A stretch of DNA of 64,000 bases, taken from assembly GCA_015499995.1 (NCBI GenBank), contig JADNRV010000002.1, forward strand, positions 1,116,001 through 1,180,000, in the 5' to 3' direction. This document shows, piece after piece, positions 35,710-47,111 of the stretch. The position numbers and the translations under genes are program-made. The notes below the pieces were generated by a model. That model saw nothing but the letters and a program-made list of their open reading frames with translations. It made no database searches and had not been told where the DNA came from. Numbering within the stretch: the first letter of the stretch is position 1; each line of letters opens with the position of its first letter. This DNA is from Flammula alnicola. Taxonomy: Eukaryota; Basidiomycota; Agaricomycetes; Agaricales; Strophariaceae.

Positions 35710-37923
35710 CTAATGTTTTCCGTTTCTCTGACCAAGCTTGTACCATGCAGTTAGCATGAACACAACCCAAGCAGAGACTACCAAAACAACACAAAGGAAA
35801 GCCATAAACCTTCCCCGACGCACCTCTGATCTACTTTTGTGGTGTGGCCGCGGTGGTATCACGGAGTCAATGGGGTCAGATGAAAGATACCTTGAGTGGT
35901 CCGACCCCCTCAATAGAGGGGTCTCCGGGTTCAGTGATTGTGATCTTCTTCTACGCAGCGAACTAGAACGAGAGTTGAAGCTTCTGAAAGAATTACGGCG
36001 GGAGCGAGATTCCTTCGTAGCCAGGTCTTTGCGGTACTGCAAACATGCTAGAAGCAGAATAGTGCTACATTGGAGCACATTGAGCGAGACGAAGGCGTTA
36101 AGCAGATATTGAAATGTAGTTTCGTTTGCCATTTCGCCTGGCCGTTTGGAATCTAGCAAAAGACCAGACAGGGTTTCAAATAGAGTGGATCCGGTTTGTT
36201 CCATCTAAAATTTACTATATCAGCAATGGATATTAGCAAGGAGATAAATGCACGTACACACTTGTGAGCACCTAGAGCCGTTGAGATATATTTTGAAGGG
36301 ACGATCTTGGGAACAAGTACGACGAGTAGCACTGGAAGAATATGCTTGAATTAGATTTCATCTCGGGTATTTGAACCAGAAGATACCGACAAGGCGAAAA
36401 CCCATGGCCAATAGCAAATGAAATAATAGCAGGAACTGGAGTTTTCGTCCAGCTTGGCGATAACGCAAACCAGACATATGCGAACATCGTCAATGACGAT
36501 GACAGAAGTAGAAGTTGGATCACAATCGGACGATGCTTCCCGAAATCTACAAGAAATCCACACTTGTGGATTATCAGAATCGAGTAAAATTGTGAAAGTA
36601 AAAAGCCCTACCAGGGGGTAGAGAATAATTGGTCCAGCCAGGAGATAGGAGGCAGTGTTTGCAGCATCATCTTCCTTCATATGGAAACGCTTCTCGATAA
36701 CATTCCTAACATCATGAATAAGTATATGAGTTACATTAATGAGGTTGGCATACTCACGCCGCAAGGTGGGTAAAAGGCGACCAAATCATGCCGCAGAGGA
36801 CATTAAGACCCATGTAACTGCCGATAATCATAAGCAGACAAAGACTCATCAAGCACAGTAACTTACGCCCAGAACAGATCTCCCAACTTTGTTATTTGAC
36901 GAATATGGACCTTGCGCTTCTCTGCAACTTTCTCCAATGCTTGGGCTTCTGTCATGCTGATAGATGAACGTCGGTGAGCCTCTTCGCTGATGTCAGAAGC
37001 CTCCAGTTCTGCGCCAGCGCCGTCGATAAGCCATTTGGATAGCGAAATGTATACAAGGTTAATGACGACCGAAAGGGCTGCAAGGAAAGTGGCGACATAG
37101 AAAGGCGTACGCGGTCCATAACGCTCGGTAAGAGGGTATGTTGTGCGTGCCGCTATAAATGAGGCACCCTTGCCTGCGATCAAGCCGAAGGCCATAGATA
37201 CACCCAAACCATGCGACTTGAAGAAGCGGACGATGATGGTTTCTTGTACAACGGCCAATGGGCTGACTCCCAAGCCGAATATAAAGAGTCCCAATGTCAT
37301 AAATCGCATATTTCCCCAGATGTCGCCACATAGAAGAAATATTTGACCTTGAGATGTTATTAGGACGCAATTGCTGAGCGATAAAAATAAAATCGCACCC
37401 AATAGTATTACGCCTGTGGCCAATATGCTCGTGAAAGTCGTTCCCAGGCGACTTGCGAGGATGCCACCACTAGAGGTGTCCATGTGCTATTCAGGCTTAA
37501 AGCCGATAGAAATAAGCCGAATTCCGTGTGTGATGTTCCCATCTCTCGTTGCAGACGACTTTTCAGAGGTCCGAGGATATTCGAAGCACTATGGTAAAGA
37601 TTGGACAACGTGAAAAATAAATTGGTTTTCGATGAGCGGTACATACTAGTGACTGCCGATGCTCAAGCTGCATGCGCATAGTAAAGCCAAGACCGAATGA
37701 AGAATGCCTTGCGCCTTCGTGATTGGATGATGGCGTCAGAGAGAACTAGTTCGCTAGGCTGACAAATTTCATCTTCGTCCTCAAAAACGTATTCATGGCC
37801 TAGCAGACCATCGGGATCCGTGGGCGGTTCGTGCTCGGACTCTGAGTCGCTCCTGGTGACTTCTAAAAGCTGGTCACACGTAGCACGGAGGTAGTCTTCC
37901 TCAGAAGGAGTCCGCTCCGACAT
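35710..37923 (-). CDS. MFSD1-like major facilitator transporter, with an apparent 1-base frameshift
   Basis: The protein would be about 595 residues with 12 spans, from exons 37764-37923, 37647-37707, 37399-37588, 36867-37347, 36758-36817, 36612-36705, 36391-36562, 36258-36331 and 35710-36204. Family motifs are FLSALSLNSTWTPLV, GGILASRLGTTFTSILATG, VVQETIIVRFFKSHGLGVS, GMIWSPFTHLAANVIEKRF, SFAIGHGFSP and LVPKIVPSKYISTALGAHK. MFSD1-type proteins are vacuolar or lysosomal dipeptide carriers. The strings TWTPLV and GGILAS lie in different frames at about 37464-37472, as if one G were missing from a short G run. Acidic N-terminal and basic C-terminal tails are cytosolic. Confidence 0.86.
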
Positions 37924-38180
37924 TGAGACGGAGAGCAACTATCCACTGGTTGGAAAAGAGGTGGACGGGAAGACGGGTGACCCAATGGTCAGATGATGAA
38001 GGGAAGAGGAGAGAGAGATGGAAATGGGCATGGGAGAGACTGCGAGATCGAAGCCGTGACCTAGAGTCGGCTGGGGTAGACTATTATAAGATTGCATGAT
38101 CGAAATTCTTATCTGATAACACCACCCGATAATCTCGTACATCACACCCTATAACTGTTACTTAGAGTCTTGTAATACTA

Positions 38181-39216
38181 CTACACCAACCTCTGCGAGT
38201 CACTTGCCGAATCACTACCAGTCCTCCTCCTCCGCCGATCCGACCATATCCACAAGCAAGTCGCCATCAGCGTCAATGCACACAACCCAAACTCTGTCCA
38301 GCCCAAGGCTTCCACTGTCAACGACTGTCGGCACCTGGATATCGTCGCCCGTCTTGCACAGTCTCCTCCTGTCCGTGTGTTATGCATGACGCCAGCTGCG
38401 GTTCCCTATAAGCAAGCAGAATGTGGTCAAAAGTGGTTTGGAACGATCAGCTGGGTCCTTTATATTTCGGCGCTTCTCGAAGATGCCTTCTAGAAATCGA
38501 CGTACCCATAAAGCGGAGGTGATAAGCAGCCAGATAACGGAGCTGGCTACGTTTGCTAGGAAATGGCTAGCCCCATCGACGTAAAACAGCATGTACGTCG
38601 TCGAAAACAGCGTTGTCCAGGTTGCATTGAAACAGAACATGATCAACCTTTTCGTGCGTTGGACCCATGCTAAGTTATCCCAGCTCGTCTCTCCTGACAG
38701 TCTAAAAAGATGGACTCACAAGGAATGATACCTCGGCCGTGGCCAAGTCCCATTTTCATTCCCAGCACTGATCAAAAACGCTGTGAGGCCCAGCTCAGCC
38801 ATGCCCGACAGCGTCATCATCGCGAACAAAAACGGGTGGTAATGCGCTTCTAAGAACGGCATTTTGATCCTATGGGTACTGCGTGCACGGAGAGGGTTAC
38901 GTCTTCTCGCTCGAGGTCGAGGCGGATAATACACAATATGAAGAGGTTCGATGCCTGCACTTGCGATGGGCGAATAAAATCGGTCGTCTGTGCCACTAAT
39001 GGACGTTCGGCGCTTCCGGAGCAGCTGGAGTTCAATAGAAGAAGACTTGGAGGAAGGGGAAATAGGAAAAGAGGCAGAATAAGAACGTTGACGGAGGCGC
39101 GGAGCAGTGGTAGCTGGAACAACTTTGGTCGCTGAGCTCCCCATGCTGGACAAAAGTACCCCCTCTGGATCGGCTGCGCCTGGGCGATGCAATGGCTGTG
39201 AGTCACCCTTAGGCAA
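38181..39216 (-). CDS. Multi-pass membrane protein of unknown function
   Basis: The predicted 287-residue protein comes from exons 38720-39216, 38506-38647 and 38181-38405. A disordered, basic N terminus of about 115 residues is followed by about four to five hydrophobic segments: HPFLFAMMTLSGMAELGLTA, LIMFCFNATWTTLFSTTYML, LANVASSVIWLLITSALWG and LGWTEFGLCALTLMATCLWI. It ends in an arginine-rich tail. The arrangement resembles MARVEL-like fungal membrane proteins, but I cannot assign a family with confidence. Confidence 0.8.
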
Positions 39217-40106
39217 GTGGATGGGGTGTGGCCTACTAGCTTATTCGGTAACTGCATTCAGCACTCCTGCGCGTGTACCCTAAACAACAAAAAATATAGG
39301 AATATAATGCTGCAAGCCAACACGCAACAGACGCATGGTTTACGGATACCCGCTGCGGTGGGCGATGGGCTCTACATGGCGATTCTGCACCGGCATAGAG
39401 GGAGTATAATTGCTACATAGATCTGCCAGTGTTTCGTATCTCCTGCACCGCGTCGTCGGTGCGACGCGACATCTCTTGTGGGTACCTTCGTGGTATCTTG
39501 GCCAGTCCACGGACGGCAGACGTCCGTCTGTACTTACTACCCTTGTACCTGATCCCAAACAATTAAAAAACGACGTTATGCATTTCATCTGATGGCTTTA
39601 CACCTGCCTCGTTCATTAGGCATGTGTATCGGAGACTTCATTTCTCGTTGACATCACGAATGTTTTCCCCTCGGTCCGAATGCATCCATTGATGATCTTA
39701 TCTCTTCCCGAACGTTACATACCACGATGCCAAGAAATGTGGTCACCCGTTGCTGTAATTCATTAGCGCCGACGTCTCTGACTGTTCCGCTGATCGCTCA
39801 GGTTCGACGGGGTTCCGTTGGACACGAAATCATTTTTTATCATTCAACAATCGTTGCGAAATCGGAAAGTACCTAGCCGAAGCCCCAAGGCGACGGTTTA
39901 AAACCAAAATTGCAGTGGCAATTCATCAGATACTGATGAAGGAACCCTTTCGGGCACCTCTACATATGTGAACAAAACCAGACTTGGTCTGCTCGAGCCA
40001 AAATCTAGGCTCATTTATGGCCTCAAGGGCAAGGTCATCCCAATCGTATCGACTGGGCCGTCGTTCCTACTCGGGACCGTTAACGAAACCATCAACCAGA
40101 AGGCGA
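39217..40106. other. Intergenic region upstream of the multi-pass membrane protein gene
   Basis: This 890-bp stretch lies between two minus-strand genes. Short ORFs such as 39410-39592 and 39984-40181 have no recognisable product. No RNA gene or repeat was seen. Confidence 0.4.
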
Positions 40107-41640
40107 TCACATGACAAGTGCAGCTTGGGCGATCTTCAATGCGCCTTCCTTAGTTTTGTTGCCTACATAAAAAATAAATGAACACCCAGAGAGAGTCAGA
40201 TCACAGTATAGAACGCAGGGTAATGAGGAGTGCATACCCCCGATGAATCCAGATGCATGGATGAAGATGCCACCCTCAATGTCAGAGGCTTTGGAGAGCT
40301 CCTCGTCGCGCAAGCCCCTCCAGGCCTCGGGCAACGCCTTGCGGCTTTCGAAGCTCTCAGGAGACACAGGCACAGCCTGAATACGCCAGTTACCAGCACC
40401 CTCGTCGGGGTAGACGACATAGATGGCTTGGTTTGCCTCGATGGCAGTCACAGTGTCGTCTGCCTCCAATTCGAAGAGGTGCTCCTGTGGGAAAGCGGTT
40501 AGCAGGAGAATAGCCACTCTAAATGGGAGAAACTTACCTTCCAGGGAAGGAATTGTTCAAAGAGAATGATCTTGCCGCTTGGGTCGACTCCGGCTTTGCT
40601 GGCAGCAACGGAAGATACGAGGAGGTCTCGAGCGGGAAGCCAGGCGTTGGCGTAGTAACCTAATTTGCCGAGGAATTCTTGACCGGTCAGATTAGATGCT
40701 TTTTCGAATTGGGCCTGAAAAAAGGTGTTCGTTACAGAAAGGGCAAGAATGTACGAGGGACTCGTACGTCGATGGTTTGTGAATCAGTCGGTTGATTCCA
40801 CCAAGTGTTGAGCGCGCCGACACGACTGGAGAGGTCAGTGCGGCTGCGATACTTGGGCTTGAGGTCACTTGGGAATTGGGAAATACCGTTGTCTATGGCA
40901 TCGATTGCTTCAATGAATTCCTAAGAAACACCATCAGCTTAGAGTCAAGCCCACGGAGGCCCGCAACCCATACCTTGTACATCTTGAGCCAGAGAACAGT
41001 GACTTTGGGATCTTCCAAGGGAAGTTGAGTCTTGTTAGAGATTACTTCTTGGCCGAAGTGCCTTTAGATGAGGGTTAATGGGTGCAATGAGAAATTTTGA
41101 GAGATATACTGACTTGTAGACGAGGCCGGCAGAAGACAATTTAGTCTCGAACCCATGGCCAAAGACTTCGGTAAATCCACGCTGGTGGTGGTCGAAACGC
41201 TGCTTTGCCTCATCGTAGATGGCACCAACGTCGACTACGATGTCGCAGGTGTCGAGGATGGCGGGATCACGACTGCGTTTAAGGCCTAGAAAAGGATCAG
41301 AGGGATCCACAACGGTAAATGGCAAGATTTACCTGCATCGCGGTAGGTGGTTGTCTGACGCAGCAAAAAGACAGCGAGCGCTTCATCACAATGGAATGTG
41401 CCATTATGTGTTCCAATAATCTACGCAGAAAACCATAAGACGGTATACGCTGATATGCGGGGGAGGGAATCGTACTTTCTCCATCTTTTGTCGCTTTGGT
41501 TCAGGGAGGTCAGTGGTGGAGGACATGTATTTTTTCGAGAAACAAGGCTGAACACGTCGAAGAGAGATAGAGTTTGGATAAGACCTAAGGAAGTGAGAAA
41601 CTCTGAGAGAAGGAGCTGATCGAAGCAGATTGGCAAGCAT
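40107..41640 (-). CDS. MYG1: MYG1 family (UPF0160) metal-dependent exonuclease
   Basis: The predicted 381-residue protein comes from exons 41476-41640, 41333-41420, 41114-41285, 40974-41061, 40768-40920, 40538-40714, 40238-40484 and 40107-40162. After a basic N-terminal stretch that could be a mitochondrial presequence ([20 protein letters not shown]), it shows [39 protein letters not shown] and QRGFTEVF, the DHH-like catalytic motifs of MYG1. Later segments include [20 protein letters not shown] and [16 protein letters not shown]1 is a 3'-5' RNA exonuclease acting in nucleus and mitochondria. A second ATG at [10 protein letters not shown] could give a non-mitochondrial form. Confidence 0.94.
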
Positions 41641-41826
41641 ACTCGGCGGATGCCGCAGAGGATGATCATTAAAAGGAGGACATGCCGTGGAAATAAAGTG
41701 TATGTAAAGGTTAAGTGAATTGTTCGTGTACAGACTCTGTCCGTCGATGCATAAAGAATGGGTAATATACGGGGTAGATGACGTCCGCTCAAAGAGAGTC
41801 CATGATATAGATCCGTGTGCATGTAC

Positions 41827-42364
41827 TTAAAAGACGACCAATGCCCCACCAATCAGCGATCCCAGCAGACTGACGGCGAGTGCGTTTTTTGCGAGAGTGC
41901 TTGCAGCGGCGATGTAACCGTCGCCTGGACCGAAAGCACCGTTGTTTCCCGTAGCTCCTGGTACAGGAGCGCCTCCTTGGCCACCACCATCGACATTGGT
42001 AGGCGCGGTTGGCAGGTTGGCGGGTGTTGTTGTGGTGGAAGCGGATGTGGTTGCGTTAGCTGTGGTGTTGTTTCCTGCCGTCGTATTTGTGGTGGCTATT
42101 GGTAGGACGGAGGTGATACGCTGTGTTGCGACGACGGTGGTCTCTACTCTTCCCGGTCCAATCGAGATGCCTGTTGAGAGGGAAGTGAAGACGACCGTTG
42201 TGCTGACGGCAGCTGTGGCATTGCCGGATGGTGCTACGGTTGTATTGGAACTTGAGCTCTGTGTGCAATACTTGGGTGAGTGCTGTACAATGTATTTAAA
42301 GAGGCCATACCTGGCCGAAAGCCAAGAGAGGGAAGACAACCAGTGCAATGAGGGCAGAGTACAT
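41827..42364 (-). CDS. Small Ser/Thr-rich GPI-anchored-type surface protein
   Basis: The predicted 161-residue protein comes from exons 42311-42364 and 41827-42258. The first exon is a signal peptide (MYSALIALVVFPLLAFGQ). The mature part is rich in threonine, serine and asparagine (NTTAGNNTTANATTSASTTT), so heavily O- and N-glycosylatable, followed by a glycine-rich linker. It ends in a hydrophobic tail (TLAKNALAVSLLGSLIGGAL) typical of a GPI-attachment signal. No enzymatic domain is seen; it is likely a cell-wall or membrane surface protein. Confidence 0.8.
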
Positions 42365-42424
42365 GGAAGAGATGAAGGAGAAAGGAGTCTTAGGTAAGCA
42401 TGTGTATGTTGGGCAAAGACGGCG
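42365..42424. promoter_or_regulatory. 60-bp divergent intergenic spacer
   Basis: Only 60 bp separate the start codons of the GPI-type gene (minus) and the acidic protein gene (plus). Each gene's core promoter probably extends into the other's 5' end, so the transcripts may overlap. Confidence 0.5.
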
Positions 42425-43575
42425 ATGATGACATGCACAGAGATTAGTCGAGGAACTGTAGAGGTTGTTCTGGACTATCTGTGTCCTCTCTCTGGTCCTG
42501 TTCCTCCTCACCTTCTCTCCCGACCATTGCTGCAGCGGCACCACTTTCTAGCGCTTTCACCCGAGAATGCAGCCGAGTACCTGGCATGGCCCTCCTCGGA
42601 ACAGTCACACGCAGTCCATCTGCTGCAATCTGACCCAATCCCACCCCATGATCATCCTCTCCAGGTAAACTACTCCGCAGATACAGAAAATCTTCTCGCA
42701 CACGTCCGCATTACCCCCGATCTCCGTCTCGTATTTCTCTGGGACAATAATTCCGGCTGGCAGTATCACAACGTAGCCCTCATGCCTTTCCCCGCAAACT
42801 CTTACCCCACATTCGACAGGGCTTACGCTGCGTATGCCCCAGATGATTTTCTTCCAGAACCGAGCTACAATGTCAGCGTCACAGATGAGGACGATGATTC
42901 CTACTGGAATGCTTACGGAGGCGGCGACGATTCCGAACACCCATCCATCTCCGACGATGCTTTGGCCGCCAATCCAAACTCGGAAGATGCATATTGGGCA
43001 CAGTACTCTACTGTACAAGGTTAGTTTCTATCCTCTCTACCTCACCTGTCTCATCTTATCACCCCTATTAGGATCCGGGGACTCCACTCTACCCTCACCA
43101 CATCCAGAAAAGAAGAAATTTGCAGGTGCTGCAGATACCGACAACACAGCACCAGCACGTATAATCGTCCCCTCTGACGACTTCCAAATCTACCACGGCG
43201 AACCCTACAATCCATTGGAACCTCCTGAACCCTCCGCCCTCGCCCGTCGTCTCGAGGCCCTTTCAGCATCATCGGGATCCCGTTCTCCGCCCCTCTTTGA
43301 TGACTCTCCCACGACGGATACAGACTCTATCTCCGCATCTCCGCAGGGTATCGACGGTATGACCGCTTCTTCATCCTCCGGTTCATGCCAACTACGCACC
43401 GACGAACTCGTCCCCGTCGATTCTGTTATAACGTCGACGATGCGACCCAAACGTTTTGCGGGATAATATCAAGGGCTTGTACCGGCTTTGGAAATTGGGA
43501 AGACAGGATAAATCAGTGGACGACGACAAAGAGCTTTTCCTGGTCATCGCTAAGCAGGCCTTGGACCAGCTCTGA
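42425..43575 (+). CDS. Conserved acidic protein of unknown function, with two apparent 1-base deletions
   Basis: Exons are 42425-43019 and 43072-43575; the intended product would be about 366 residues. The N-terminal part includes LDYLCPLSGPVPPHLLSRPL and LQRHHFLALSPENAAEYLAW; the middle is acidic and disordered (DDDSYWNAYGGGDDSEHP). The end, DNIKGLYRLWKLGRQ, looks conserved but lies in a different frame from the preceding VPVDSVI segment. Two single-base losses, at an AA run near 43431 and a TTTT run near 43455, would restore frame through VDDATQT; the exon length (504 nt) agrees with exactly two missing bases. I do not recognise a named family. Confidence 0.7.
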
Positions 43576-43750
43576 TTTGCATTATTTTAATTTCGGATAG
43601 GGCATCACCATCATCATTTCCGTCGTTTGCTTTGCAATTCGCATTCTTTTGCATGGGTTCCATTATATATCCATTGAAAGCTATCACCAATGTACTTTTA
43701 ACAGAGCGAATTGACGAAGCAAGAATTCATAGTCTATGCTATGTAGACAA

Positions 43751-44663
43751 TTAGTTGGAAGAACTGAGAGATCCCACGACGATGCTGCCCATGCCATGTA
43801 TCGCCAAGAATATCTGCTCAAGGTTCTCGAGGGGTGTATCAGTGGCTTGCGGAGACGCTGTTGCCGCGGCCGTGGTGGTGTTACTGATAGACGACGTGGT
43901 CGTGGCAACGGAAGCGGAAGCGGAAGTCACGATCGCGCTGGAAGTCGTGCGGATCGAGGTGCTGCTGCTCGTCGGCTTGGGTGTGGGTGTGGGTGTTGGG
44001 GTGGGCGTCGGCTTGGGCTTCGTGGTGGTTGGGGTGGTGGCAGGAGCGCCACTCCGTACTCCCAATCCCCCTGGAGCGTTCCAGGAAAGGATGGGTCGAA
44101 AAACGTCATTAATCCATCAGTGAAATCCAGGTTGTTGTACCCGCATGAGACACACTAGATAGACCATGTCAGTGTTTCCGCTCTTTTGTTTTCTACAAGC
44201 GATGAAGAAGAGGAATGCAAACAACGCAGACGTACTCGGTCGACGATCGTTGCGTGCGCCGTCTTGCCGTTGACGGTGATGGTAATAGCCGCGTTGCAGT
44301 GGTTGGCAGCGTCGAATTGCTATAAATTCCACAGAGTCGAGGATGAGTGTTTCCCTATGACGTTGTGCAGATGCAGAAAAAAAAAACATACCTGCATGTC
44401 CAAAGCCACGACCTGTAAATCGTAGCAGTGTTTTAGCATTCTCGAATTCAATATTAATTTAGGATCTATACGCACAAAGTCTGCTGGAGAGTTGACCCCA
44501 CCACACGCGCCTCTACGAGATAAAACAACACCATTGATGAATAACACCCGCCACACGACCTGCAGAAGCGGACAACTCACAGTCCAGTAACGAAATGCGT
44601 GAATTGGGCACCGCTGCCCTCCGCCCAGGATAAAGCATAAGGTCGGACCGCGCATTCAAGCAT
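43751..44663 (-). CDS. Secreted expansin-like protein with RlpA/barwin-type double-psi beta-barrel; 5' end unresolved
   Basis: Supported exons are 44581-44663 (possibly extending further 5'), 44476-44512, 44392-44412, 44236-44319 and 43751-44154. Joined segments read GSGAQFTHFVTGLGACGGVN, SPADFVVALDMQ, NHCNAAITITVNGKTAHATI, VDRCVSCGYNNLDFTDGLM and GTLQGDWEYG, the DPBB fold with paired cysteines. A Thr/Pro/Ser-rich tail (TPTPTPTPKPTSSSTS) follows, but only after a frame change at about 44050-44057, as if one base were missing. A hydrophobic stretch near 44780-44840 could encode the signal peptide in a first exon that I could not join. Such proteins bind or loosen polysaccharides. Confidence 0.75.
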
Positions 44664-44844
44664 GGCCCGCGTGTCTTCGCCTAAGGGGTGCGGAATTGTG
44701 GCTTAAATGGCTTAGATCCCTCGAAGTCGACGTGTCGTTCGAGTTTCCAGCCGAAGCTCCGCGGCAAGAGCAAAGCCAACTTGAATTGAAACGGGAGGAG
44801 GAAGAGGGAAAGCAGAAATGACAGGAAGGTATAAACGAGTGCAT

Positions 44845-46137
44845 GGCGATACTTCTGAGTATCGTTCTTTTTTGTTGAAGTTTTTCTTTCTTTCCGATTG
44901 AGTTCTGAGGGAGTGCGCCTAAGTCAAGTCACTGTCGCTCCGAGTCGTCGCGCCAGAGACCAGACCAAGTCGGAATTAAAGAATGTGCTGCAGCCGCAGA
45001 AGCCTGAAGGTATAACAATGGGAAAGTAAAAGAACAAGAATGTGAAGAATCATTCCAAGAAGCTTTGAAATCTGAACGCGCTCTGACGCCGCGCCGGCCG
45101 AATCAGACGTCACACGAAACTCTCACCAGTGAGTCAGTTGTTTGCTGGTTGCCATCTGGCACCGATGCATCTTTGGAAAATCGATTTCCAGGCACATCTT
45201 TTGGGGTTGGGCCTTCGCGTTTGTAACGACATCGACGCACATCGCCGTCGGTTGGCCAGCCGGAACTGGACGCGTATGTACAAATGCGCATGCCCTATAA
45301 GCGGCACAAGGCGGCACACAACGGCGGTAACGTGTCATTGGTCAACGTTAACACTTTAGCCGGGGAAAATTGATTGTGAATAACGGTACGCTTTTGAGTT
45401 GAAAGAAAAGGGAAGAAAAAAGAAAACAAGGGCCAGAGCAGGTATTACAGGTGCCGGTGCACATCGATTTTAGGAAGATTCAATTCAGGTTATGTCCGTT
45501 AGTGACCGTGAGCACACCTGCGCCGCGGCCCGCAACATGGCCGCGGACTTTGAATCTAAATATAGGTACGGACACTCGGCGAAAGAGGAATCAAATGCTC
45601 AATATGGACAATATTAATCTGGGACAATATTGTTCGCAATTTTCCATCCAGCAGAAACTGTACAAACGAACATAAAATTGAGGACGCCAAAGAGTTGTTA
45701 ATATTTAGCTCCAATCGTATCATAAACCTGCAACGCATACTGTATACTTGCCCGACCGACGGGCGGAGCAGCATGCCGGGGAGTATATCCGACAAGCCTT
45801 CGTATTCGCCAACGCAATCAGCAACTAGTAGACTCTAGTAGATTCAATATCAATGTTAAGGATTCCTTGCTAAAGTATTAATAGGGCCAAGTAATTAGAT
45901 AAAGCGACTTAATTTAAAACCTTTGGAAGCAAGGTGAAAGTAAATTATGAAGCTAGCTAAAAAGAGTCCTCCTTGCCGTCGTGGTGATATCGAGGCCATT
46001 GACGCCACTGACTACAAGAGGCCTCTGTAAGAATATAATCATAACGAGACCAGTGGTTCACCGATTATTCTAGACGCTTCTAACAAAGACTATGTACTAA
46101 TGGATCAGGGAAACTCAAACGTCAATAATGTTGACCT
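44845..46137. other. Intergenic region
   Basis: About 1.3 kb without a supportable gene. Overlapping short ORFs at 45103-45359 on both strands have no domains. The stretch becomes AT-rich after 45560. Confidence 0.4.
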
Positions 46138-47047
46138 TCAAGTTGATAATCTTTCCACTGCAAGCGCCCTTTGTTTCTCCTTCCAGCGAGCCCGCACCTT
46201 ATTCAGAAACTCAGCAAACCAATTCTTCGGTGAAGGGCCTTCGAGGTTGTGAAAACATTTAATATTGAAGCACCGATAGTCAGGGACTTTATATTTGGCC
46301 AGTATAAATTCCCCAAGGATTTTAGGGCGTACGGTATGACTAATTTTCAACGAAATAGACGAAAAAATGGCATAAATCGTTGTAGTGACACCAACTACGT
46401 AAATAAGTTACCAAGACTTCTGAGCTGGCGTATTCAACAGCTCCACTACTGGAAAAGTTTCCCTTGTATAGGTTGCCGGAACATTCCTCGTCGCATTTGG
46501 TCTCTTGCAATCGGTTCACATGAAGGAGGAGAATCGTACGTTTGGCAGCAGAATATCTCGCTTTATCCCGCTCAGAAGAGAGGGGGGGAACAAGACCTAG
46601 ATGAAAATCCCGGAATAAAACTGAAGCGACCTATAAATACCTTTCTCTTACACGACCTTGCATTCGGAACTGCCGTGGGCGAATACTGCCATCAACCGGA
46701 TCGAAAGCGATATTTTTGTCTCGTCTGACCGAAGAAATTCCATGCATTGTGTTTTGATGCTGGTGCAAAGGTCCTTGTGCAGCTTCATCGCATTACGGAG
46801 AAGGTGCTCAGGGCCGAGGATAGTCCCAAGCCTGAAGAGCATAGACAGAGTCAAATATATTGTCCAACAAATTGTTTTCCAGGACAGCGAGATAGAAGGA
46901 GCAATGGTACGATCTAGCAGAATTGTCAGCTGTTGTGGGAAGTAACAAGACTTGGAGAGGCTCACAGATAAATTTCAAAGCAAAGAAAGGTATATACAAT
47001 CTAACATAGAGATAAAGATAGCAAATGGAGTCCACAAAACAAGACAT
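46138..47047 (-). other. Possible minus-strand gene or relic, unassigned
   Basis: Several long minus-strand frames lie in order: HCSFYLAVLENNLLDNIFDS, then GPEHLLRNAMKLHKDLC and IRLMAVFAHGSSECK (46648-46965), then RYSAAKRTILLLHVNRLQET to about 46410, then ILGEFILAKYKVPDYRCFN ending at a stop at 46138. Splice signals could link them (for example TACGTAG near 46406), but one junction falls at a run of seven G (46583) and needs a frame change. I do not recognise a family. It may be a real gene with sequence errors or a decayed one. A plus-strand ORF at 46249-46728 overlaps and is less convincing. Confidence 0.35.
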
Positions 47048-47111
47048 TGGGTATCATTTCAGGATGGAAAAGCAGGAGTTAGAGATGATGCCGACATCAT
47101 TCATTGTTCGA

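Noticed and set aside
37684..37764. Frameshift suspected in the first part of the MFSD1-like gene
   Set aside because: A 56-nt intron with GTCAGC donor, CTGAC branch motif and CAAG acceptor explains the frame change, so no error is needed here.
38648..38719. 18-nt or 30-nt ultra-short introns in the multi-pass membrane protein gene
   Set aside because: A normal 72-nt intron from GTGAGT to GAAAAG keeps frame (HSL joined to LIMFCF) and fits better.
41942..42397. 151-codon plus-strand ORF
   Set aside because: It is the antisense shadow of the Thr-rich GPI-type gene; its valine-rich composition is what antisense of ACN codons gives.
43736..44123. Glycine- and valine-rich plus-strand ORFs
   Set aside because: These are antisense to the Thr/Pro-repeat tail of the expansin-like gene.
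45103..45359. Cluster of overlapping short ORFs on both strands
   Set aside because: Mutually overlapping frames without motifs; taken as chance in GC-richer intergenic DNA.
46249..46728. 159-codon plus-strand ORF
   Set aside because: It overlaps minus-strand frames that look more protein-like, and it has no recognisable motif.
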